From a virus, in the IMG/VR virus record IMGVR_UViG_3300032117_000152, positions 1-24,350 of that record: a stretch of 24,350 bases of DNA, one strand, 5' to 3'. Shown here piece after piece: positions 18,053-24,350 of this stretch. The first letter of the stretch is position 1. Each line of letters opens with the position of its first letter. Made by a program: the position numbers and the translations under genes. Under the pieces are notes generated by a model, which was given only the letters and a program-made list of their open reading frames with translations, did no database searches and was not told the DNA's origin.

Positions 18053-19965
18053 TATAGATTTCCTTCAGATACCCAAGTGCCAGGTGTACCAGTTACTGTA
18101 CAAACCCATGATTTAGGAGAGCCAGTTGCTGGTGCTAAATTAAATGTTCTTTGTCCTTTATTCCAAGCATTTCCAGTTGGTGCTCCAAATCCTGTAACAG
18201 TTCCTGTTGCATAACTTGAACCATCAAATATGCTTGAGATTGACCCAGAACTTTGTGTCAAAGTACCATTTATAACTGTATTGCTTAAATATATAGAACC
18301 AGGGTTTAATGTAATGTTTGCATTGATAGTACAGCTATTAAAATAATTTGCAGAATATCCAATGTTATATGTAGATGAACAAGTAATATTACAGTTGTTA
18401 TAAATAGATGTTCCTTGTAGACCATAAACACCACTTGTTGCCGACAAATTAGCAATATTACAATCATTAAAAGTAGCAGATGAATTTGTACTTCCACTAG
18501 ATAAAATTGAAATTACCGCACCAAATACTTCAAAATTTTTAGGGTCTGATGAACCAGAATAATTTATAGTTAAAGTTCCAATATTTGTCGAAAATATTTT
18601 CCACCCTAATGCTTGTGAATTTAAATTTGAAACTGATCCACCAATTAAAGTAATAGTGCCAGTTTGATTACTTTGAGCTTGTAATGTTCCTTGTATTTCA
18701 GGTGTTTCAATGGTTATTGGACCACCATTAACGCCAGATGCAGATACAACAATTGCACCTTCAACCAATAAATTTGCAAAAGTTGTATTAACGCCTAAAA
18801 TTTGAACGGTAGCTGTTGTTGGTTGATTTGATTCTAATCTTGCAACATTGTATCTACATCTATTACCACCTAATGCCCATGTAGGATATGCTTGATAAGA
18901 TGCACTTGTAGTAGCTCTTTCTGAATGAATATTATCAATCAAACAACTTAAAGTGTTACCAGATACATAAATAGCATAGTATTGTGCTTGCTCCACTTGC
19001 AAACGCAAAATGTGGGACATATTACAAGTGTCACCAGCATCAAACATACCAAAAGCATAATTTGGATATGAATAAGAATTTAATGTTGTAGATGATGTAT
19101 TTCCACAAACTTCAGCAGATAAAACTTCAAATACTGTGTCATACACTTTATCAATACGAATCCCAAAACCATTGAAGTTATAAACTCTAACTTTGTTAAC
19201 TAAACTTAATGATATATTATTGAAATACAAACCATTTATTGTATTTCCACCACCACCTAAACAGACACTAAATACATTAACATTACCACTTACTGTTAGT
19301 GCTGTATAACCTGAGCCAGTAGGAAATATTCCATTGTCATTAGTTGATCCACTACCATAGCCAACTCCTTCCATGAAAATACCACCACTGCTAAAACTAG
19401 CAGTTAATGCAGAAGTTGTTTTGTATTGACCTGGAGGGAAGACTACAACATATCCAAGGGGTGCGGCATAGTTCAGAGCCGCCTGTATTGCATTTGTATC
19501 ATCAGCAGTATTATTTCCTATTGCACCAAAATCTTTAACAGATACAAATTCTTGTAATTTAGACTGAACTGTTCTAGTTGTAGCACTTGAGCTTCCTTGG
19601 TTATAACCAACTAATGAAGAACCAGTAGAACCAATTAAAGTGTTTTCAAAAGCAATTAATGAAGTAGTATCGTTTATACCAGGAATATTATCGTAACTTC
19701 CTATTTGTGTACCACTAGAATTTTGTATAATAAATTTATATGAATAACCATTAAGCAACCATATTTCTTGTGGTGTCCTACCATCAGAACCTAAAACAAT
19801 TGGGTTTGAATTTGCAATATTTCCTGTTGAAGTGGTATAAGTTGCTTGTGGTGTTGTTGTACCAGACGCATAGGTATATATCAACCCCCCAGACAAAGGC
19901 ACTCCATTGGAATCAAAAAATTGTGCCCCTGCCCCTGCAAATGGTGATAAATTTACTGTTGACAT
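18052..19965 (-). CDS. Tailspike with pectate-lyase-type beta-helix
   Basis: 637 aa. Residues 1-100 (NLSPFAGAGAQFFDSNGVPL...GGLIYTYASGTTTPQATYT) are a virion-attachment domain common in podovirus spikes. A linker (QSKLQEFVSVKDFG) leads to AIGNNTADDTNAIQAALNYA at about 148-167, the entry motif of pectate_lyase_3 right-handed beta-helices. Rungs follow to about 590, ending in a short NKGQRTFN...SPKSWVCTVTGTPGTWV region. It probably binds and cleaves a host surface polysaccharide; the substrate cannot be told. AAAGGA is a good SD. The beta-helix part has the most AT-rich codon use nearby, a hint of separate origin. Confidence 0.87.
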   Translation of the reverse strand: MSTVNLSPFAGAGAQFFDSNGVPLSGGLIYTYASGTTTPQATYTTSTGNIANSNPIVLGSDGRTPQEIWLLNGYSYKFIIQNSSGTQIGSYDNIPGINDTTSLIAFENTLIGSTGSSLVGYNQGSSSATTRTVQSKLQEFVSVKDFGAIGNNTADDTNAIQAALNYAAPLGYVVVFPPGQYKTTSALTASFSSGGIFMEGVGYGSGSTNDNGIFPTGSGYTALTVSGNVNVFSVCLGGGGNTINGLYFNNISLSLVNKVRVYNFNGFGIRIDKVYDTVFEVLSAEVCGNTSSTTLNSYSYPNYAFGMFDAGDTCNMSHILRLQVEQAQYYAIYVSGNTLSCLIDNIHSERATTSASYQAYPTWALGGNRCRYNVARLESNQPTTATVQILGVNTTFANLLVEGAIVVSASGVNGGPITIETPEIQGTLQAQSNQTGTITLIGGSVSNLNSQALGWKIFSTNIGTLTINYSGSSDPKNFEVFGAVISILSSGSTNSSATFNDCNIANLSATSGVYGLQGTSIYNNCNITCSSTYNIGYSANYFNSCTINANITLNPGSIYLSNTVINGTLTQSSGSISSIFDGSSYATGTVTGFGAPTGNAWNKGQRTFNLAPATGSPKSWVCTVTGTPGTWVSEGNL

Positions 19966-19974
19966 TTTTTTCCT

Positions 19975-20301
19975 TTAAGTTGTTGACCAAGGCAATTTTG
20001 TTACAACTGATGGATTCACTATGTTAGCTATTTTTGCATCAAGTTGTGATTGAACATCCTGAACAGATGAACCTAAAGCATTTTGAACCCAGCCAATAAT
20101 TTCTGATTCTGTTAATTGATTAAATGGAATAAAATTATTGCCTGAGTTATAAATTATTGCTTGTGAACCATTCATTTGTGCTGTGTTAGTACCATCAGTT
20201 CCAAAACAAATCCAATCAACATTAGACACAACATTTGGTTGCCCATTTGAACTCGCAAATGCTTGTAAATTTGTTATTTTCCAAGTGTATGTATTAGCCA
20301 T
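19975..20301 (-). CDS. Small fibre-associated protein, WKI...PW family
   Basis: 108 aa: N-terminal NTYTWKITNLQAF, beta-rich middle (VVSNVDWICFGTDGTNT), an acidic helix pair (FNQLTESEIIGWVQNALGSS; VQSQLDAKI) and the end TKLPWSTT. The architecture xTWKIxxL...W....L....Q.DA.....PW recurs in the 104-aa protein at 21481-21795. Similar proteins accompany fibre genes in marine and freshwater phages (I believe DUF7936, unverified). AGGAG is 6 nt upstream. It may be a fibre chaperone, connector or decoration. Confidence 0.7.
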   Translation of the reverse strand: MANTYTWKITNLQAFASSNGQPNVVSNVDWICFGTDGTNTAQMNGSQAIIYNSGNNFIPFNQLTESEIIGWVQNALGSSVQDVQSQLDAKIANIVNPSVVTKLPWSTT

Positions 20302-20302
20302 T

Positions 20303-21481
20303 TTATGCTCCTACCTTTGCTTCTAGAGCTGTTACTTTTGCTGTTAAGGCTTGAATACTTGCAATCATCAAAGGTATAAGTTCTGTATAACGTACTGACA
20401 AGTATTCTGTTTGGTCATTTAATTCATCAGCATTTGCAAGTTTGAATTGGTCAACTGCTTCAGGAACAACAGTTTGTACGCTTTGGGCTATAACACCAAC
20501 ACAAGGTTTATTTGTTGTATCAGATTTCCAAGTAAATTTAACTGGTTGAAGTTGTGCAATATCTGATAATGGGTTTGCATAAGTTCCAGTTACATTTTTT
20601 AACCTTGAATCAGAATATGCTGACCAAGAATTTCCACCATCTGCTATTTGTACCCCAACATTACTTCCATTAAGAAAATAATAAGTGTTACCGCTACTTA
20701 CAGCTTCATACCAAAATTTTGTACCCGCATTGGTGTTTTGTAATTGTATTAAATTTTGTGTAGCAAGTGATACCGTCAATGGGTATCCAGGGCTTGTTGT
20801 TCCTATACCTAAATTTGTACCAGTAAATTGAAGTCCTGACCCAGTAGCTAAAGCACTTGAACTAGATGCGTAAACCAAACCATTTGCTGTGAATGATGTT
20901 AATCCTGTTCCACCATAAGCAGTACCTAAAGGATTTGTGGGGGTTAAATATGATGTTGTTAAAGTTCCTGTGCTTGGCACAAAACTAAATTTAGTGCTTG
21001 ATGTGGTTTGTGGTAAGTTTCCAGTTGTTGCTGAAACTATGGTTGGATACCAAGTAGCGCTTGAACTTGTATTGTCAGTAATTGCTGTATTTGTTGCGTT
21101 TGTAGCTGTACCAGCTGTTGCGGCATTTAAATTAGCTACTTGCGTAGTTGAAGATACTGTAAATGGGGCTGTTCCTGTTGAAACAGTAGAAGTAATTACG
21201 CCTGAAGCTGAAATTGTAGTAAATGCTCCAGTAGATGCTGTTGATGCACCTATGGTTGTATTGTTTATTGAACCTCCAGTAATTGATACGCTGTTGGCGT
21301 TTTGATTACCTAAAGTACCAACAAGAGTAACAACAGCATTGCTTGCTGAATTCAACATATAGACTTTTTGATCTGCTACATTGATAGCTATTTCACCTAA
21401 AGTCAAATTACCAGTTGTAGGAGTATTACCGCCTGTAATTGAATAATAATGTTGTATTGGGGTATACCCTGTTTGTGCCAT
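20303..21481 (-). CDS. Tail fibre with C-terminal S74 autocleaving chaperone
   Basis: 392 aa. N-terminus TPIQHYYSITGGNTPTTGNLTLGE...NVADQKVYML is a known fibre start module. The shaft carries the ITGGSINNTTIGASTASTGAF repeat, an ITDNTSSSATWYP module, and YGGTGLTSFTANG followed by NLGIGTTSPGYPL. From residue about 287 is a peptidase_S74 domain: S290-D-S-R-L-K295 matches the Ser/Lys catalytic pair with the same spacing as endosialidases, and YTELIPLMIASIQALTAKV is its terminal helix. Family knowledge: the domain guides trimer folding and cuts itself off. TAATG overlap with the gene upstream. Confidence 0.87.
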   Translation of the reverse strand: MAQTGYTPIQHYYSITGGNTPTTGNLTLGEIAINVADQKVYMLNSASNAVVTLVGTLGNQNANSVSITGGSINNTTIGASTASTGAFTTISASGVITSTVSTGTAPFTVSSTTQVANLNAATAGTATNATNTAITDNTSSSATWYPTIVSATTGNLPQTTSSTKFSFVPSTGTLTTSYLTPTNPLGTAYGGTGLTSFTANGLVYASSSSALATGSGLQFTGTNLGIGTTSPGYPLTVSLATQNLIQLQNTNAGTKFWYEAVSSGNTYYFLNGSNVGVQIADGGNSWSAYSDSRLKNVTGTYANPLSDIAQLQPVKFTWKSDTTNKPCVGVIAQSVQTVVPEAVDQFKLANADELNDQTEYLSVRYTELIPLMIASIQALTAKVTALEAKVGA

Positions 21482-21795
21482 TACACGCTCACTTTAAAAG
21501 TTTCAGGTGGAGACCAAGGCGCTTTTGTATTGACGTTTTTATTCAATGCGTCTAATTGTTCTTGTAACCTAGATTCTATGGCATTTACACCATTTTGAGT
21601 TGAATCTTCTCTAGCCCAAGCGCATACTGTCTCATGTTGAATACTGTTGAAATCGGGTTTGGGCGTACGTTCTTTTATTGGCAACCATCCTTCTGTTTCA
21701 ACGGTGTTTTTTTCATCAGTCACAGACGCAAAATAACGTACTTGTGTAATTGTTTCGTTTTCTGAATGAGCTTCAAGTATTTTCCAAGTAAACAT
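21481..21795 (-). CDS. Small fibre-associated protein, second WKI...PW copy
   Basis: 104 aa starting MFTWKILEAHSENETITQVR at the ATG 21795, with GGAGG 9 nt upstream; a longer frame to 21870 lacks support. The body (YFASVTDEKNTVETEGWLPI...) is beta-type, followed by a helix (VNAIESRLQEQLDALNKNVN) and TKAPWSPPETFKVSV. It matches the 108-aa protein at 19975-20301 in layout: TWKI start, QLDA helix, PW near the end. Each copy directly follows a fibre gene, which suggests fibre-specific partners. Confidence 0.7.
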   Translation of the reverse strand: MFTWKILEAHSENETITQVRYFASVTDEKNTVETEGWLPIKERTPKPDFNSIQHETVCAWAREDSTQNGVNAIESRLQEQLDALNKNVNTKAPWSPPETFKVSV

Positions 21796-23291
21796 TAGAA
21801 TGTTCCTCCATTTATACCGTGAGATGTACCAGTTCCACCATATGTTGTGGCAACAACAGTACCTTGCCAAATTCCTGTACCGATTGTCCCAACAGTCGTC
21901 AAACTGCTTGTAACAATAGTGCTGGGCAATGTTGTTCCAGTTAAATTTGATGCCGCTAATGACCCGCTAAAAACAGTCGCAGTAAAAGTACCCGTTGAGG
22001 GTTGATATTGTAGTTTTGTTGAACTTGTGTATTCAGTTGCTACGTTACCACTTGTTTGATTGGCAAACAAAGGGTATCTTGTGCCAGTTGAAGTTGTATC
22101 ATCAGTTATGGTTGCGTACGCAGTTGGCAACACCCAGCTAGGGGCGCTCGTGCCATTTGATTGCAAAACATAACCAGATGTTCCAGCGGACAAAAATAAC
22201 GTGCTTCCTGACGCAGATTGATACGGAATGTACCCAGCTCCACCCCCGCTTAAATTCGTTGCACTCGACACCGATAAAGTGTTTGCTGACACCCAACTTG
22301 GAGCTGAAGTACCGTTAGATTGTAAAAGTTGAGACGCAGACCCAACTGCGGTAAATCCTGTTGCACCAGTTGCAGTTTGATAAGGGATAACCCCAGCTGA
22401 ACCACCTACGATGTTTGTAGCAGAACCAACTGAAAGGGTAGATTGACTAACCCAAGCTGGAATTGCTCCCGTGCCTAATGTTTGAAGAATTTGTCCCGAA
22501 GTGCCCGCAGATAGGAATGTAGTTGAGCCTGAAGCCGTTTGATAAGGAAAAGCATATGTGGAACCCCCTGACAAATTAGTTGAAGAAGTTGCTGTTGCGG
22601 CATTTCCACCAATAGACAGCGCTGACGCTGTTCCCGAAATATTTGTGCCCGTTATAGTAGGCGTTGTTGTAAATGTTGGTGTTGAACCGCCTACCAATAC
22701 GCCCGTACCCGTAGCAAAAGCTGTTACGCCCGTTGCGGATTGATACGGAACAGCTCCAGCAGAACCGCCAATGATGTTGGTTGTATTCGTTGCGTTTGTT
22801 GAGTTTGTTGCGTTTGTAACAAACGTATTACCTATTACGCCAACAATTTGATTTGCTGTAGCCGCAGTAGCGTTCGAAGTTGAATTTGCGTAAAGCAATC
22901 CAGTTAGACTCGTAACAGCTAAATTTGTTGTGGTTGTAGTTGTAGCTGAAAGAGTAGTAAACGCACCCGTAGATGGCGTTATATTGCCGACTGGCGTGTT
23001 GTTTAACGCTGTAATCGTAATACTTACGCCTGTGATTGACCCGCCCGTGATTTGGGCGTTATTGGTCGTCATTGTCGTAAACGTACCCGTACTAGCATTT
23101 GTAGCACCAATAGCAGTACTATTAATTGTGCTATTCGTTATTGTTGCAAAGTTGATTGTGTCGGAACTAAGTGGGGGAGAGAAAAACTCCCCCCCTGGTC
23201 CAACCAATCCAACGCAAACGCCATTTACATCAAATATTGCCTGTACAGGAACAATATTTGTTGTGACGGTGACTGCGGTTTGATTTGACAT
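21795..23291 (-). CDS. Repetitive tail fibre protein without C-terminal chaperone
   Basis: 498 aa from the ATG at 23291, which overlaps the upstream stop (TGATG); an ATG 15 nt earlier has no better SD. Residues 50-115 hold two ITGGSI...GAFTTLS repeats. Residues 240-387 hold three units of about 53 aa (GGsaGxIPYQtAsGsTxFLSAGTSGxxLQSNGTSAPSWV), with a partial one at 173-190. Then come ITDDTTSTGTRYP and GIWQGTVVATTYGGTGTSHG. It stops soon after YGGTG, where other fibres continue to a tip and chaperone. Ser/Thr/Gly-rich, no signal peptide. Confidence 0.8.
   Translation of the reverse strand: MSNQTAVTVTTNIVPVQAIFDVNGVCVGLVGPGGEFFSPPLSSDTINFATITNSTINSTAIGATNASTGTFTTMTTNNAQITGGSITGVSITITALNNTPVGNITPSTGAFTTLSATTTTTTNLAVTSLTGLLYANSTSNATAATANQIVGVIGNTFVTNATNSTNATNTTNIIGGSAGAVPYQSATGVTAFATGTGVLVGGSTPTFTTTPTITGTNISGTASALSIGGNAATATSSTNLSGGSTYAFPYQTASGSTTFLSAGTSGQILQTLGTGAIPAWVSQSTLSVGSATNIVGGSAGVIPYQTATGATGFTAVGSASQLLQSNGTSAPSWVSANTLSVSSATNLSGGGAGYIPYQSASGSTLFLSAGTSGYVLQSNGTSAPSWVLPTAYATITDDTTSTGTRYPLFANQTSGNVATEYTSSTKLQYQPSTGTFTATVFSGSLAASNLTGTTLPSTIVTSSLTTVGTIGTGIWQGTVVATTYGGTGTSHGINGGTF
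22131..22775. repeat. Coding repeats in the fibre shaft, about 160 bp period
   Basis: Three consecutive units at about 22574-22413, 22412-22254 and 22253-22131 (last one short) encode the GGxxGxIPYQxAxG...APSWV motif, and a partial unit lies near 22775-22722. Neighbouring units 2 and 3 share SNGTSAPSWV exactly, so they are recent or homogenised copies. Such repeats can expand or contract and change fibre length. Confidence 0.75.
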
Positions 23292-23650
23292 CAGTATGGA
23301 ATACAAGTCATAACAATCACATCACCAGCAGACATATTTGCCGCTAGTCCAGTAGTTATGCCATAACCCGTTACAGTTACTGATGTAGTGCTACTTGCAG
23401 TCTGTTGTAAAAACAAAGCAGAACCATTGGTAACATCGTTTGCAATACACATCCAACCATTTGGAGCTGGAGGTAATGTAATCGTGCCGTTTGCCGCACC
23501 ACCGCTTCCAACTGTTACAGCAAAACAATTTGGCGTAGCGCCTTTGATTGTTGGCGCAGTACCAAAACCGCTTGCTATAACGGGTTGTGAAGCAAACGTG
23601 TTCAAAAGTACCGTGTTAGGGGTATTTGTATTTGCTACTTGATTGGTCAT
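23291..23650 (-). CDS. Small beta-rich structural protein, 119 aa
   Basis: Starts MTNQVANTNTPNTVLLNTFA, then a Gly/Thr/Ala-rich body (APTIKGATPNCFAVTVGSGG; GTITLPPAPNGWMCIANDVT) ending AGDVIVMTCIPY. It looks like a single all-beta domain of the type found in phage decoration or fibre-base proteins. ATGA overlap with the upstream gene and TGATG with the fibre downstream. No family is recognised; location among virion genes is the main clue. Confidence 0.65.
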   Translation of the reverse strand: MTNQVANTNTPNTVLLNTFASQPVIASGFGTAPTIKGATPNCFAVTVGSGGAANGTITLPPAPNGWMCIANDVTNGSALFLQQTASSTTSVTVTGYGITTGLAANMSAGDVIVMTCIPY

Positions 23651-24009
23651 GATTGATCTGCCATTGGGGTAACGTAAAGCGTTGTTGTGCCTGTGCTTGT
23701 AATGGCTGACATTGAGAACCCGTTGGGGGGTACTGCAATTACCATTGGTGAAGTCATAGCAACGCCTAAAATTACCGTGTTAGTAGGGCTTCCAGCTGTT
23801 GGAAGTACTGCGGCTGGAGCAGTCAACGAATTTAAAGCATTTGCTTCTGCTATTGTCAAAGCAATAGGATTAGCAGATGTATTTAAAAAACCGCAATAAT
23901 TGATCTGATCGTTACCCGCTGGGGTTACGGTCAAAGCAGTTGATGCGGTTGTTGAAACAGCAACAGCATAAGATAAACCGACTGGTCTAAATACGCTTGT
24001 GTTTGCCAT
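23647..24009 (-). CDS. Small beta-rich structural protein, 120 aa
   Basis: Starts MANTSVFRPVGLSYAVAVST and has Thr/Ala-rich strands (ALTVTPAGNDQINYCGFLNT; AVPPNGFSMSAITSTGTTTL). Apart from a short helix (LTIAEANALNSL) it appears all-beta. GGAG is in the SD, encoded at the end of the upstream gene. It is similar in size and composition to its two neighbours. Possibly a head decoration protein; not recognised. Confidence 0.65.
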   Translation of the reverse strand: MANTSVFRPVGLSYAVAVSTTASTALTVTPAGNDQINYCGFLNTSANPIALTIAEANALNSLTAPAAVLPTAGSPTNTVILGVAMTSPMVIAVPPNGFSMSAITSTGTTTLYVTPMADQS

Positions 24010-24011
24010 AA

Positions 24012-24350
24012 TTAAGCTCCATTAGTAGCTTGTGGATAACCTTCAACACGAACAACTTGAAATTGATAAACCCCTGCGGCTGGTTGAATAGCAGTTGCCG
24101 CACCTGAAATATTTTGAAATTGAACAGTCAAAACACCAGCTGTAGCAACATCAACATTTGTTATTGCAATGTTGGAAGTTTGGTTACCTTGATATTGTTG
24201 AAAAGACACAATATCAGTTGTTTGCAAACCAGCAATAGGGAAAGTTTGAAGTGAACTAACAGACGATGTTGTTAATGAAGCTGGGGTGATGTTTGGGGCA
24301 ATGTAAAAAGTCTCGTGAGCATTACCACGGGCAACGGTTGTAGATGACAT
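24012..24350 (-). CDS. Small beta-rich structural protein, 112 aa, at window edge
   Basis: Starts MSSTTVARGNAHETFYIAPN with its ATG exactly at the window edge, so the SD cannot be seen and a longer frame is not excluded. The body (SLQTFPIAGLQTTDIVSFQQ; NVDVATAGVLTVQFQNISGA) is beta-rich and ends VVRVEGYPQATNGA. The last codons supply the SD for the next gene. First of three like-sized small structural genes; probable virion protein. Confidence 0.62.
   Translation of the reverse strand: MSSTTVARGNAHETFYIAPNITPASLTTSSVSSLQTFPIAGLQTTDIVSFQQYQGNQTSNIAITNVDVATAGVLTVQFQNISGAATAIQPAAGVYQFQVVRVEGYPQATNGA

Noticed and set aside
21795-21870. Extended N-terminus of the 104-aa WKI...PW protein
   Set aside because: The extension runs inside the fibre gene and reads as an out-of-frame Cys/Trp-rich peptide; the ATG at 21795 has GGAGG and matches the paralogue start.
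22131-22775. Regular repeats resembling a CRISPR array
   Set aside because: The repeats are about 160 bp, in frame and translated as a fibre motif; no short palindromic repeats with unique spacers are present.
22930-23283. Plus-strand Val/Pro-rich ORF of 117 codons (also 20937-21305 and 23687-23899)
   Set aside because: These are antisense shadows of Thr/Ala/Asn-rich fibre and structural genes; Val- and Ala-rich runs arise from the complement of ACT/ACN codons.

Overview
The window is part of a tailed double-stranded DNA phage (or prophage) genome of the podovirus type. Nearly every gene lies on the minus strand, and genes are packed with ATGA, TAATG or TGATG start/stop overlaps and clear Shine-Dalgarno (SD) sequences. 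The DNA is AT-rich. The mosaic early proteins (MTKExMKQAL... / ...IEAKLKERNT), the YdaS/Cro-like regulator and the DUF932 and YqaJ genes resemble those of phages of freshwater Burkholderiales-type betaproteobacteria. That host guess is an inference. Terminase, portal, capsid, polymerase and integrase are not visible and may lie outside the window.

In transcription order from the right edge: 24350-23291 holds three small beta-rich structural proteins. 23291-19975 holds two successive pairs of tail fibre plus small WKI...PW protein, the second fibre ending in an S74 self-cleaving chaperone. 19965-18052 is a pectate-lyase-fold tailspike. 17,075-18,052 and 15,602-17,065 are the P22 gp4-like and gp10-like head-tail closure proteins. 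15,602 down to 10,264 holds a small protein, a cupin-like protein and three putative ejection proteins in the order of P22 gp7-gp20-gp16. The last ejection protein carries an M15-like peptidase domain at its N-terminus. 10,264-8,015 is a lysis and membrane region with small TM proteins, a 3TM-type holin and an M15 endolysin. A 49-codon membrane ORF with its own SD is nested in the endolysin gene.

At 7,226-8,018 is a control region. A 51-aa HTH repressor on the plus strand is transcribed divergently from the early operon. Two 18-bp palindromes (TTATAAG-N4-CTTATAA) each overlap the -10 box of one of two divergent promoters, and the repressor promoter would give a leaderless mRNA. Downstream on the plus strand lie a strongly structured, pseudoknot-capable RNA ending in a terminator, then about 245 nt of non-coding DNA rich in small hairpins, then two overlapping mini-ORFs (10-aa leader, 35-aa membrane peptide).

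The early operon (7,226 to 1, minus) begins with a DUF932 protein and a strong terminator. It continues with small proteins, a DUF1071-type annealing protein, an HTH protein, a YqaJ exonuclease, an SSB-like protein, a stand-alone replication-protein-like domain and a VRR-NUC nuclease. These form a coherent recombination and replication module. A lipoprotein, several mosaic hypothetical proteins and a YbcO-like HNH nuclease follow, then a terminator and the start of another gene at the window edge.
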